This document shows positions 11,531-25,396 of a stretch of 64,000 bases of DNA, piece by piece. The first letter of the stretch is position 1, and every line of letters begins with the position of its first letter. Below the pieces are notes generated by a model. That model saw only the letters and a list, made by a program, of their open reading frames with translations, ran no database searches and was not told where the DNA came from. Source of the DNA: Gossypium raimondii (lineage: Eukaryota; Streptophyta; Magnoliopsida; Malvales; Malvaceae); assembly GCF_025698545.1 (NCBI RefSeq), contig NC_068570.1, positions 1,364,001 through 1,428,000 on the forward strand. The letters are read 5' to 3'. Both the position numbers and the translations under genes were made by a program.

Positions 11531-12995
11531 AAAACAAATTAAGGAACTTGTGATTATACCAAAAAGATATATATACTGGAAATTATGTTATGTGTAGGTT
11601 TTCCGTTAGATTATTCTAAGTTTGAGTCCCACCATGTATGGGTTTGTTTGAATTTATTTTGGTTTCCAATCCATCGTACGTAGTTGTATTGGGTCTCTTC
11701 GAATTCTAGCTAACCGAGCATGTATTAAATGTGATTTGTATTATACTTATCCATGTAATCATACTTTTAAACTCTTCGAAATAAATAAATAAATAATGCA
11801 AACCTAGTGAAAATGTGATATTGGTAGTGAAGTGTACCAAGAAATATGGGTATACCGAATGATATACTAACATGCATACATAGAAAGAATAGAAATCTAA
11901 AATAAAAGTAGTTGTTAACGCAATTCGGACTTAATCACGCTTGTAGGGCCTTGCCTAGAGAAGAATTTCACTAGGCTAAATCTCACATTTCCTACTAAAC
12001 TCTTCCCCACTCACTTTTTAGGTTGAAGGAAAAAAAAAAGGCAAAAACACCTCTCCAATCCCTCTCAATTTCGATATTGAGCAAGTTGATCCATCTAAAA
12101 AAATTTCGAAGATGAGCAATTAAAGACAATTAGTCTCAAAGTTAATATTTTCTGCCAATTGTACGTAATCTTGATTGGTATAATAACAAATTCAACTCTC
12201 AAATTTTAGACTTTCTATCAATGTGGTTCTGATTTAACAAATTTAACATGCAACATGTGTGAATGTTGAGGCTAAATTTGTTTATTTTTTTTAGATTCAA
12301 TCAAATTGACAAAAACATGTAAACATTAAGGACTAAATTAGTTATTATAGCAATCAAAAGTATGTACAACTAACAAAAGACATTAACGTCGTACTCACTT
12401 ATAATATTAAAAAGAATTAAATTACTCTGCTTTTTAAAAAAAGCCCAATTTATTCGATTTTAAAAATATTGAGAAACAAATTGAATTATGCACCCTAAGC
12501 ATCACACAATCCCATTGCAATACCATCTATTTATAGACCATTATAGTGTTTTCTATAAGAAATGGATAATTGTGGGATAATGCATGATTTAGTTTAGGAT
12601 ATTGCTACCAACATATATCAACATCTATTCACTTATTTGATTTGGGTTGGAAGTGTTTTGGGTTTTGAGTAATATTGATTTTGGGTTATTTGGTTTTAAT
12701 GTCTCTGAGTCATTTCAGGTTCGAATAATTTTAAGTTATGATTAATTTTAGTTTAAATCATTTTAGATTATTTGTTTGGGTTAGTTCGAGTTTAGATTAT
12801 TTTGTGTTTATATCATTTTAATTTAGATTGTTCCAGGTTTGGGTCAATTTTAAGTTTGAAATGAATTTAAGCTGAATGGAATTTTTAGAATCAAATCAAG
12901 TTAAACCAGGTTTGGATTCGATTTGATCAGAATGACCCGAATTTATTATTATTTTATATATACAAATAAAAAACCTCCATTGGTACCCTGATTAC

Positions 12996-13120
12996 TGGGC
13001 TCAAATAAGCCCATCAATTTGATTTTTGGGCCATTTTAGGTCCACTATCTATTGCTTAAATTGGACCGGACCTGGATCGACATAACAAGCCGTACTATAT
13101 ATATTAGCCTTTACAGCCCA
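12996..13120 (+). promoter_or_regulatory. RPN11 promoter with four site II (TGGGCY) motifs
   Basis: TGGGCT at 12996-13001, AGCCCA (inverted TGGGCT) at 13008-13013, TGGGCC at 13027-13032 and AGCCCA at 13115-13120 surround a TATATATA at 13096-13103. The start ATG is at 13225. Site II elements bind TCP factors and are common in plant housekeeping genes (family knowledge). Their clustering here is seen directly. Confidence 0.65.
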
Positions 13121-13224
13121 TAAGGATTTACAGAGAGCTGCAAACCGAAAGGGACAGAAAAAAATCAGAGAAATTCTCACTTGTCTTGCTACCAAAGAAA
13201 AGTTCCCAAAAACTCCGATCGACG

Positions 13225-15637
<2,413 letters not shown>

Positions 15638-16214
15638 AACTCTTTTAGCACCTGTATACTCTTTTTTCATATTCAGGAACTATCATAGCTTGTTGGTCAA
15701 AAACTGCCATTGTATTGTGAAATTTGAAAGGGACTATCATGTTGTCTCATTAATCTCTCTGTTATCCCCTCTGATGTGTAAGTGGGATTGTGAAGATGTT
15801 TAACTTTTGTTACTTGCCTTCTGATAGTTTTCTGAGATTCTTCATATTGCAGTTATTGCTCAAGTTTTTTAAAACCAGACCAGTGGCTCAGCTCAATCAG
15901 TCGGATTAGGTTTAATTAAATAAATTATTAAAAATTTATAATAAAAAATGAAAAATATTAACTACAGTTTTTTAGTCTGGTTTAACTAGTTTCAAATGGT
16001 TCACTCAAAAAGTCAGTTTAAAGCCAGTTCATGATTTTTGGTTTAATTGATTTGATTGTCCAGTCCAATTTGATTTCAATAGTGGTTCTGCATGTTTTTG
16101 GGTTACATTCGTGATCTGGAGAAATTCAAATATAATTAGGTTATTATCAAGCTTTGCTCAAGTGAACGGAGTTTTGAGTATCATTAAATGGTTATTAAGA
16201 CTATGTTTTGGTAC

Positions 16215-16575
16215 AGAAATCCTCATTGAACTATTCGTTTTCATATAAGTTAGTGAGTTGTTAAGGTCTTCCATTTTAAAGTCCAGCTAATGAGCTGCTA
16301 GTGATGATTTAACGATTTGTATGATAGATCAATACTCATCGATAATATAAAAATACACATTAGATTTAAATTGATCTGATGGTCATTATTAAAAATCGGA
16401 GAAGAAAGTTGTCTGGATTTTGATCCGTGTTCGATTGATGTAGTTTGCATATGGTGCGAATAAAAATGGCATTAAGTTGTAATTTTAACAGATCAATGAA
16501 TTAAATGAAAATTTTGAATAGTTTGTGTAATTATTTTGTAAGTTTTTAAAATTAGATGATGAATGACTTGACCCT
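16215..16575. mobile_element. host family A element, degraded copy upstream of SDH5
   Basis: It shares the core phrases gagctgctagtgatgattt, gatcaatactcat, gaagaaagttgtctgg and a terminal 'aaaattttgaatagttt' arm with 10430-10947. It ends only about 30 bases before the site II motifs of SDH5, so it forms the upstream edge of that promoter. Confidence 0.55.
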
Positions 16576-16606
16576 TTCTAAATACTGTTAATTAAGAAGA
16601 GACTAA

Positions 16607-16617
16607 AGCCCAGCCCA
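16607..16617 (+). promoter_or_regulatory. two overlapping site II motifs in the SDH5 promoter
   Basis: AGCCCAGCCCA gives two inverted TGGGCT elements (16607-16612 and 16612-16617), about 140 bases before the ATG. Site II elements are known to coordinate nuclear genes for mitochondrial respiratory-chain proteins in plants, which fits the product. Confidence 0.6.
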
Positions 16618-16756
16618 AAATTGTTAAAAACATTGATTTGCCAAAGCTTCCCGTTTATTAAACAACGCTTTCGATACTCGGCTGACTCTGCTTTTCTCTG
16701 TACCGTCTCTCTGCCAATTTGATTAAAAACTAAAAAAATAAAAAGCTTCAAAAAAA

Positions 16757-19386
16757 ATGGAGAAGATGATGGCGTTGAGATCCGTTTATAGAGCAGCACG
16801 TTTCAGATCTTCCCGTTTTACCCCCATCGCCGTCACGGCCGCCGTCAACCACAATCGCCACTTGGTTTCCCGGAGTTTCTTCTCTATCTCATCGCCTATC
16901 GCCCCTAATCTGCCTAGAAACACCCCTTCTGGTACTTTTTTCTATTCTTTTGGATTCTTTTTTGATTACCCATTTCTCGTTTTTTTAAATTATATTGGAA
17001 ATCGCTGAGTTTATCTTTCTCCTTTTTCTGATTATATTGGGAATCGCTGAGTTTATCGACTTAGATTTAGTGTTTTAGTAATAATATAGCTCGTGGCTGA
17101 CTTTTTCTTCTTGGGATTTCAAATTTGTAGCTATTTTTTTACGTCTGCGAGATTTGAACTTGTTGAGGGATTCTAACTGTTCGGGGAGAAGTCTGTGAAG
17201 TATCATTTGCCGAGGGCCTACCGACTCCTTAAGTCTATATTTGGTTTTATTTCTGGGTTTTATCTCCCGACTCTACTGAGAGTCCGAGTGAGTTCAGAGG
17301 CTGATTGTGCCAAGAACCTGAGGAGGAGGGCCCACGAACCTCTTAACAGGTCCGGTATTAGACCTTGGATGTCTATGTTCAGTTTTATTGTTGGGTTTTG
17401 TCTCCCGAGTCTATTGAAAGTTCAAGTGGGTTCACAGACTTAGTTTGCCAAGAGAGCGGGAGCACTTTCACTTATCAAGTAAATCTCAACATTTGCTCTT
17501 GGTAGGACTTGCAAATGTTGAGTTTTCTTGCTAGGTGGAGCTGGGAACCGCCACCACGGCAGGCTCTCAGCACAACCATTCTGTGAACGCACTCAGGCTC
17601 TCAGCGGATTTGGGAGACAAAACCCAGGGATAAAACCGAACATATACATTCTGAGCCCAATGCTGGACCTGTTGAGGTGTCTGTCGTTCCTCAATGGATG
17701 ACATTTCACAGACTTTTTCCGGAGCAATTCTAAATCCTGTCAACAGAACTATACTCCTTGAAGGTTGGATTTTTAACCTCTTTAGAATCCCCTTAAGGTT
17801 GTGAGTGTTTTCTGCTAATTTATGGGTTTTTGATGTGTACTTGTGTGTATGATATTAGGACGCAGCTACTTTAATGAAACTATATTTTGTACCTGCTTAC
17901 AATTAAGGGCTGGTATTTGATACACTATATATATGAAAGTGAACTAAATGCTGTTACCTTGATAAAGGCGTTGAAATTAAATTTAGACATAGACAGTGTA
18001 TAGATTTGTAAATAGAGTGCATTAAATGTATACGAACTTCTAGTGGATTGTGTAGCATGTTGTAACTTGTAATAATACCAACTTGAATCAAGTTCCAACA
18101 CATTTTTATTCACGAGTGAAAATATGCAGGTGGGAGGTCGTCCTTTGCGTTGAGATCGGGAAGCATGCGCTATTTTAGTGAAGATGCAGCTCATTTGCCT
18201 GACATAAACGACACTGAGATTCTGAATGTTTTCAAGGACTTAATGGCTGCAAGTTGGGATGAGCTTCCCTATTCGGTTGTACAAGATGCAAAGAAAGCCT
18301 TATCGAAAAATACTGATGACAAAGCCGGTCAGGAAGCTTTGAGAAATGTTTTCCGTGCCGCTGAAGCTGTTGAAGAGTTTGGTGGTATTCTAATCACCAT
18401 GAAAATGGAACTCGATGACAGCATCGGAGTGAGCGGAGAGGTATTACTATAATATATAAAGACCTCGTTTTTCCCTTTTCTTTTCTTTCTATTGCCGATT
18501 GTTGGCATTTGATGAATCGAATCCTTTATTTCGTAGAATGTAAAACCTTTATCAAGCGAGTTTGCTGCTGCACTTAAGACAGTGTTCCAACGATACGCGA
18601 CTTACTTGGATGCATTCGGTCCTAACGAAACCTACTTGCGAAAGAAGGTAGAGAATGAGTTGGGATCAAAGATGATCTACCTAAAGATGAGATGTAGTGG
18701 CCTAGGTTCTGAGTGGGGAAAGGTAATAAACTTATTTACAGCATATCTATGAATTCGGTTACGACTGCATGATCAGCGTTTATTCATGCACTTCTTATCA
18801 TTTTTCATGTAGTTCATGTATTAATATGAAACAAGAGAATTATGACTTAGGTTAAAGTGCCAAAATGCCTCAGATTATATATACTATTTGCAACATTTCT
18901 ATGAATTCAGTCACGACTTCATGATCTACCTCGACCATGTTTTAACACGGTTTATTCATTCACTTCACATCATTTTCACGTAGTTCGTGTTTTAATACGA
19001 AACAAGAGAATTACAATTTAGGTTAAGATGCCTCAGCTTGTACATGCTAATTGCTATTTGTTCTTCTGTGACCATGGTTAACATCTTAAATGTCCGGTAT
19101 TCCAGAACACCAAGCTGAACCCCGGGCTAAACTTTAACCTGTTTTCCAATCCATCTTCATCCGCCGAGACTTATATGCATTCACCCGTTGTTTTCCTTTG
19201 CTGCCTTTTTTATATTTGACAATGTCACTGGTCACGGAAACAGTTTAACGCAAACTTTAGGTGTATGAATCATGCAATTACGAAAAATGTAATTCGGTCT
19301 AATATTTTTTTCGGTTGCTTTCGATGCAGATTACCGTTCTTGGTACCTCGGGACTCTCTGGATCTTATGTGGAACAAAGAGCTTAG
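16757..19386 (+). CDS. SDH5: succinate dehydrogenase subunit 5, mitochondrial
   Basis: Four exons join in frame: 16757-16931, 18130-18440, 18537-18722 and 19330-19386 (729 nt, 242 aa), all GT-AG. The first exon encodes an Arg/Ser-rich, acid-free presequence (MALRSVYRAARFRSSRF...) typical of mitochondrial import. The mature part has the conserved stretches DLMAASWDELP, KNTDDKAGQEAL, FRAAEAVEEFGG, DAFGPNETYLRKKVE and ends GTSGLSGSYVEQRA. I recognise this as plant SDH5, an extra plant-specific subunit of respiratory complex II (about 250 aa in Arabidopsis). It has no assigned catalytic role. Translation may start at residue 1, 4 or 5 (ATGGAGAAGATGATG). Intron 1 carries an inverted-repeat element (17337-17690) and intron 3 a 152-bp tandem duplication. 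Confidence 0.88.
17190..17695. repeat. three-copy repeat with a hairpin in SDH5 intron 1
   Basis: Three related blocks of about 100-150 bp occur: 17215-17330 and 17337-17496 in direct order, and 17511-17690 inverted. All share a 'gttttatt.ytgggttttgtctccc' core. The second and third face each other around a perfect 12-bp stem (CTCAACATTTGC at 17485-17496, its complement at 17511-17522) with a 14-nt loop. The sequence is less AT-rich than the intron and is related to the LTR-like block at 3100-3514. It is probably a rearranged LTR remnant. Confidence 0.65.
18749..19052. repeat. tandem duplication of about 152 bp in SDH5 intron 3
   Basis: Unit 1 starts atgaattcggttacgact at 18749 and unit 2 starts atgaattcagtcacgact at 18901. 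Both continue with cacttc..atcattttcacgtagttc, 'atacgaaacaagagaatta' and 'cttaggttaa'-like phrases. Several mismatches and small indels show the duplication is not recent. Confidence 0.8.
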
Positions 19387-19512
19387 CACTAAATTGTTGA
19401 GACATTTCATGTGAACTCTTTTTTTTGTTCTGTTTTAGATCATGTTTATGAATAGTAGGAGACAAGTTGGTGTTGTTCTCCTAGAAAACCTTGGAGTTTG
19501 CTTGGAAAGCTA

Positions 19513-19518
19513 AATAAA
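19513..19518 (+). terminator. candidate poly(A) signal of SDH5
   Basis: AATAAA lies 127 bases after the stop codon. A second AATAAA follows about 30 bases later. Confidence 0.4.
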
Positions 19519-19634
19519 AAGGCTTATGTTGTCAACAAAACAATAAATCAAAGTGTAAAATCATGTTTCTGAAAATTTTTTTATGGGAAAATTTTGCATG
19601 GAAAATTTTATGGGAAAATTTTTCTCCAGCTTGA

Positions 19635-20125
19635 GGGTTGTTGGGTTTAGGTCAACTTTAGGTATGATATTAACACATTTATACTTACTTGAACTCAATT
19701 TAATCTAAAATATAAGTTTAAAATTTTGCTCAAATTTCATATTTGTAACTAATTAACTCATTTATTTTGGCCATGCATATATGACTTTTATTTTTCTAAA
19801 AATTATATTATTTATATTTTATTTTTTCATTTATTGAATTTTCATATGTAAGCAATTTTATTTAATGTTTACTTCATAGTATTATAAATTACTAATGATT
19901 TATTTATTTTATTATAAATTATATAATATAGTATATTATAAATTTAGAAAACAAATTGAGTTAGTTTGAATTCAAGTTTGAATGTTTGAGCTTAGATTTA
20001 ACTTATGTTTTAAACAGGTTTAATTTTTTATTTAAACAAATTTTTAGATCTAATATTTTGACTTCAACTATCTCGAATTTGAGTAAATCTTCGAGTTTAA
20101 GTGATAATTCTATCCTCAAATAGGT
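19635..20125 (-). repeat. dispersed AT-rich repeat, inverted copy
   Basis: It is the reverse complement of the family at 1535-2020 and 8870-9415; for example 'tgatattaacacat' and 'tagtattataaatt' are mirrored. It lies between SDH5 and the convergent gene at 20483-21208. No ORF was seen in the remaining spacer (20126-20482). Confidence 0.5.
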
Positions 20126-20482
20126 CTACTATTGACCTTATCTTACCCCATATATTTGCAAATGAGGCTTAATAATATTTCTTATTAGGATATAAATACT
20201 CAAGTATAAATGTAATAGGGCAATTCTTCAAATATATAAAATATTCATATTAAATGTATATTCGGCTTTTATTGTCAAAATGAAAGAAAAAAGAAATTGA
20301 AACAAAAGTGACTAATATATCATCTGTCTTTGTACTTTATTTTAGTATCATAATTTTTCTCAGTCCAATTGTTGACACTAAAGACATTGATGGATGTCAA
20401 TGATTGGACTAAAATTCTTTATAGATAAAAAGATTTTTTGAAGTAAAAGAATTATATCAAAGTATAGAAACTTGCAACATAT

Positions 20483-21208
20483 TTAAATATATGGAGTCTT
20501 GGCTAATCTAGTCCCTTTACGCCAAGACCAAGATTCCGAGGGTGATTTAGGCAAAGGTGGTAGCAACACAACTTTCCTACATAACCCAAATGGCCACCCT
20601 TCACAATGACAAAACTCCCTAATGATCGATCGCCTTCGAAAATCTTCTGAATCAAACTTCCAAATCTCTGGGAAATCAACATTCTTTAAACTCGAACAAC
20701 GTGAGAAATTTGATTTAGCCGACATAAACGCTTCCCTACTAACACCACTCGAACACAATGAGAAACAACTCCCTACTGAAAAGAATTCATCATCTTCATT
20801 ATCGTTGTCTCTTCTTTTAAAATGATTCGAGCTTATGTAAATCTCTCCCGTCGATGGAGATAACACCCACGAAAAGCTTCCCGTCATTGAACTCGTCTTT
20901 CTGTTCATCTTTTCCATCGCTCGAGTCCGGATTTCCGAAACAACTACCTATAAACAACATATCACAAACAAAGAAAGAAACGAATCGAAACAAAATGAAC
21001 ATTCGTACGTATAGAAAGAGTGGGAAATTGTTGATACCTCGGACTCATCATCGATGTCACTCGTTGAGTGTTCGTCGTCATCGTGACCCGAACTCGAAAA
21101 CCGACCATTGAAACTATGGCAATGGGAAAATGCTTCCTTTAAAAGTGTAGCTATGAATTTGCATCTCTTAGAATGATGAGAGTGCTCTTCTTGGTAAAAG
21201 ACACTCAT
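20483..21208 (-). CDS. uncharacterised plant protein, 211 aa
   Basis: The minus-strand gene has two exons: 21038-21208 (57 codons) and 20483-20947 (154 codons plus stop), joined at a GT-AG intron of 90 bases. I chose ATG at 21208; a slightly longer frame upstream would begin with TTG. Visible features are a KEAFSHCHSFNGRF segment (residues 25-38) followed by an acidic Ser/Asp stretch, a basic patch (RTRAMEKMNRK), an SFSWVLSPSTGEIY motif, a serine/cysteine-rich middle and a strongly patterned C-terminus with RRRSIIREFCHCEGWPFGLC and PPLPKSPSESW. There is no signal peptide or membrane segment. The layout resembles a small family of plant proteins of unknown function that I remember from Arabidopsis. 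I cannot assign a role. Confidence 0.75.
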
Positions 21209-24200
21209 GTTTGGAAATGCCAAATTGATTTCTAAGTTACTGACTTTATATCATACATATTCTTATATAACAATGATTATTATAAGACTTTTATGGTGAA
21301 ATTATAGTTTTGGTCCCTCTATTATGTTGATTTTGAGATTTAATTTCTATACTTTAGTTCGACATGATTCTTAGTTTAAATGGTTAACACGATCAACTAT
21401 TCCAGTTAAATATAAAAGCACTGATTGTTATAGACATATGGTGGTCAAATTATGGTTTTTATCCTCTATTATGCTTCAATTTAGGAGTTAATCATTGTGT
21501 TTTAATATGATATAATTTGATCCTTTACTTTTATAATATCATTAGGACTTCCAGTTAAAACACCGATGTAAATTTAAAAAAAACACTTCTAACAAACAAA
21601 AAGGATCCATGTCTTCATTCAGAACCTGAAAATCTATAACCCCAATTGTTATAAGAATATCATTTAATTGACTAGTGACTGCTTGAATAGACTCGATTAA
21701 TCCAGTATTTTTCTTTTATAAAAGTCAATATGATTTTTATAAAGCTCTTCTTCATACCGAAATTTAATCGGAAATAGTATAGAATATTAAGTATTTGGAC
21801 TAACTAATAACATTGTAAGAACAAAGGTACCAAATTAAGGTATAAGAAGATCATAAAAGAAGTATACGGGCTAAATTCCAAAAACGAGCATAGTTGAAAG
21901 ATCAAAATTAGAATTTAACCAACTTGGTATAGCTCCTTTATTTGTTTTGATGTTTGTGTTGATAATGGCTTTACAGCTTACTGAAAATAGTGGGATTCTA
22001 TATCCTTTGGGGTAAAGACTAAGTTAAATTAAAACACACAAAAAAAAAGGGAGGCTAAAGACTTATCAACAAATAAATTGGGATTAAATAAATAAATAAA
22101 TTCCCTATTGAGACCCTTCAAAGTGAATTTATAAATTTGTTTTCACCTTTTCCATAAAATAGTTTCCTTTGGAGTTACTTACAAGTAATTTCCTGAAGCT
22201 GAAGTCACGGTGAAAACTGAGACTCGGTACCAAACGATGACGGATTGTATTGGGACAATAAGGATTCTATCTTTTTTTTCAAGTAATTCGTATATTATTA
22301 ACCTTAAATTTTATTATCGAACCAAGCTCGAATACAAAAATTGGTAAACGAGTTTAATTGAGCTGGAATAGCTCGATTATATCTTGAGTCAAGCTCAAGT
22401 TTAAATATAGATGTTTGATTGAGTTCAAGCCAAGTTTCGAGTTTCAAGTTGAGCTCGAGCTTGATAGTATCCGAGCTCAGCTCGTCTCGATTACACCCTT
22501 ACAAATTATTCAAGTTTGACTCGAAAGAAAACTTGAATATGATTTGATCATTTATCGAGCCAAGTTTGAGTTATTGCGCAAGCTAAAGCTCGAGTACCTT
22601 AATACTTTGACCAATTGGTAAATCTAGTCTAGCTTTTTTTATAGTATGTTTTTTAAAAGTTTTGTATAGAAAACGAGTTTGAACTCGAACTCAGGTGTAA
22701 ATCATGTAAACAAGGTTAATCGAGCTGAGCTTTAGCTTTTATAATAGTGTATTCGATTAAACTCTAAGAAAGTTTTCAAATAGTAAATTTCAAGTCAAGT
22801 TTTAAACTGTTCAAGTTGGCTCGTATAATAGTATACCATTGGGTCATTGTCAAGTCGAACTCGAGCTAACATACAAGTCGAGTTTGAATAACTTAAATAT
22901 TCAATTTGAGCAATTCACGAGCTTAACATACCTTTTGTATTTATAATATATTTATATTAAATTACTAATTTAGTCTTGATATAATTCAAAAATATACCCT
23001 AAACATAAAATTTATATATGAAACGAGTTTGAACATGAGCTTAAAAGTACAAATCATGTGAACTAGTTTAATCAAGCCAAGTTTTTTATTGGTATATAAA
23101 ACTTGTTATATGCAATTTTTTCTTTTAACCCCAAATTCTTGCACTCCTTGAAAATTTGAAATTTAGTCATTCTGCTTTTATTTTTAGAAAACTACTCTTT
23201 ATAATTTTTAAATATTAAAATTCAAGTCCAATTATTAACCCAACTTCCAACTTTAAAATTTATGACTTTTTGAAATTCTTAATGGCACCTCTTTCGAGGA
23301 ACTGGTCTTTCATGCCTGCAAGGATAAAGATAAACATTGAACTAATAATCGGAATATCCAAATGGTATCCATACATGATCAGACTTAAACCAGAATATAT
23401 CATACGTTGATTACTTAATATCTAAGCTATCAAATCTTTCAACCAAGAACCAATAGTTTCCATTGATCCATCTCCTTCAAGTATCAACTTCCCTCGAACA
23501 CATAACAAAACTCTAAAGTTGAGTTCTTTTAGAACGAGTCGGGTAAAAATACCATAAAGGCCCTAGTATTAGGAGTCAATTTGAATTTTACCCCTTTACT
23601 CAAAAACAGTTGAATTAGTCTTTATACGTTAGATCAAAAAGTAAATCAATTCTTCTGTTAAAAATTTTCATCCATTTTTATGGTTAAAAACTGGCATTCC
23701 TGACAAAATAACTAAACAGTACACATAACGTGCCACATATACCTTATACTGACATACATGGATCGGACTGATTTACTCTTTGATCTAACATGCAAGGATT
23801 AATTTGTCCCCTTTTTGAGTAAAGGGAGCATAATGAAATCTGATTCCTAATACAAGGGCCTCCATGATACTTTTACCCGAACCGGGGTATAGACAACCAG
23901 CAAATCAGGTAAAATATTTGCATGCATGCTTGGCAATTATTGTATGAAAAAAACAGAAGAACAAACAACTAGAGCAACTGTTTTGGTGCAAATAAACATA
24001 CATGCTTCATGTTCCTAACACTCATTATTTACCCTAAGAAATTCAACCCTAAACCGTAAAACTATACTTCTAGAAGGGAAAATGTGATATCATCAATTAA
24101 ACCATATCATGAAATATGATAGGACAGTCCAACTAATAGCATTTGCATTTGTCAGAAAAGAAGAAAAAGTGATCTCCAACCTCAGACAAACTTCATGAAT

Positions 24201-24330
24201 GGAAAAAGGCAAAAGCAACAAATAATGACAAGCTTTTTTGTCTGGTTTCCCACCTAATTTTAGAACCAAACAGAAAAAACTAGAACATGAATGAATTGTA
24301 CACAATGTTCAAATGTTAGAATTCGATATA
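21209..24330. other. gene-free, repeat-rich interval
   Basis: No convincing exon was found. It contains 'ttttggtccctctattatg' type repeats (21300-21550), a cluster of degenerate hAT-like repeats rich in GAGCTCGAG words at 22310-23100 (including an end 'ctcgattacaccctta'), and a MITE at 23541-23878. Minus-strand ORFs around 24100-24300 show no recognisable domain. Confidence 0.55.
23541..23878. mobile_element. GGTAAAAGTACC-family MITE
   Basis: The termini are GGGTAAAAATACCATAAAGGCC and GGCCTCCATGATACTTTTACCC. The internal phrases acgttagatcaaaaagtaaa and ttactctttgatctaac are mirror images typical of the family. The flanks begin gaac on both sides, which may be a decayed target duplication. 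Confidence 0.75.
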
Positions 24331-24350
24331 CTCGATGATTTAGTATGCAA

Positions 24351-25050
24351 TCCCTAATAAACCTCGAAACAGTCTTTTGTATGGTATTGACGCAATGTAT
24401 AGTTTACAGTTCTTTGACTCGATCATACGATGAGGCCATCTAACTTCACCGAGAATATTGTAAAAGTAACCACCTTGGATGACAGAAGTTGTATTGAAAA
24501 AGTTCAACTCGACCGCCAGTATCCAAATCCCGAATAAACCTCGAGGCGGTCTTTTGAATGGTATTGACACAATGTATGGTTTACAGTTTTTTGACTCGAA
24601 GAAACAATGAGGCTATCTAACTTCACCGAGAATATGGTAAAAGAAACCACCTTGGACGACAGAAAGTCGTATCAAAAAGTCTAAAAAACTGCCAGTATTT
24701 GAAATAGTCTTTTGTAGGTAAAAGTACCATGGAAGCCCTTATACCGGGAGTTAGATTACATTTTGCTCTCTTTACCTCATGCTGATGTACAAAAACCACT
24801 TTTTAACAGTAGAAATGGATGGAATTTTTAACAAAAGGACCAGTTTACTCTTTGATCTAACGTACAAGAACTAATTTGCCCATTTTTTTAGTAGAGAGGG
24901 CATAATGCAATCTAACACCTAGTACAAGGGCCTCCATGGTGCATTTACCATTTTTTGTACGGTATTGGCACACTGTATAGTATATAGTTCTTTGACTCGA
25001 ACATACTATGATACCATCTAACCTCACTAAGAATATAGTAAAAGTAATCC
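24351..25050. repeat. three tandem units of about 177 bp
   Basis: Units begin near 24351, 24528 and about 24690. All contain 'ataaacctcga', 'ggtattga.caatgta', 'tttgactcga', 'catctaacttcaccgagaat' and 'accaccttgga'-like phrases. The third unit is split by the MITE at 24717-24950. Divergence between units is visible, so the array is old. No coding potential is evident. Confidence 0.8.
24717..24950. mobile_element. short GGTAAAAGTACC-family MITE with 9-bp target duplication
   Basis: This 234-bp internal-deletion version of the family starts GGTAAAAGTACCATGGAAGC and ends CCTCCATGGTGCATTTACCA. It is flanked by tcttttgta (24708-24716) and ttttttgta (24951-24959). The sister tandem units keep the uninterrupted site gtcttttgtatggtattg, so the insertion point and the 9-bp duplication are confirmed by an internal empty site. 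A 9-bp duplication is typical of Mutator-type elements. Confidence 0.82.
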
Positions 25051-25396
25051 AATCAGGAGGAAAACATGCTGCATAAGCAAACCTAGACGGAACTTAAACC
25101 GGAATCAACACAACAGCCCAAATTTCGAAAGGATGTGAAAGTTAAGTGTCACCTATTTAGCTAGAACATCTCTCTTGAGATGCACCTTTCCTTTTTCCGT
25201 AGCTACTAATCAAAACATGGTTTAAAATTGAAAACCAAGTGGTAATTAATCTAAGATTCTTACGAATATCCGAGGATCGAAGCAAAACACAAAGCAAAAG
25301 CATATGAAAGAGGCAACATAATGCAATAATTTTAACTGAAATTCAATTGAAACGGTGATAATGGAATTTAGAAAAAAGTACCCTACAAACACAGGG

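Larger units (their letters stand above)
8177..12990. other. gene-free interval patatin to RPN11
   Basis: No coding exon was found. The interval holds a MITE (8413-8776), a dispersed repeat (8870-9415), a Tourist-like MITE (9983-10100), a long-TIR element (10430-10947), another TIR repeat (11204-11530) and an LTR-like scrap at about 11810-12030 (phrases resembling 'gcaattcggacttaatcacgcttg' from copia LTRs). The rest is AT-rich, including degenerate 'ttttgggttattt' runs at 12640-12900. Confidence 0.6.

Noticed and set aside
20817-21111. Plus-strand and out-of-frame minus ORFs at the 211-aa gene
   Set aside because: They overlap the two reconstructed exons in other frames and run through the intron; they show no domain.
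24093-24570. Minus-strand ORFs of about 70-76 aa
   Set aside because: The second lies in the tandem array and repeats the same peptide words (PYKRLFRGL, PFKRPPRGL) only because the DNA units repeat.
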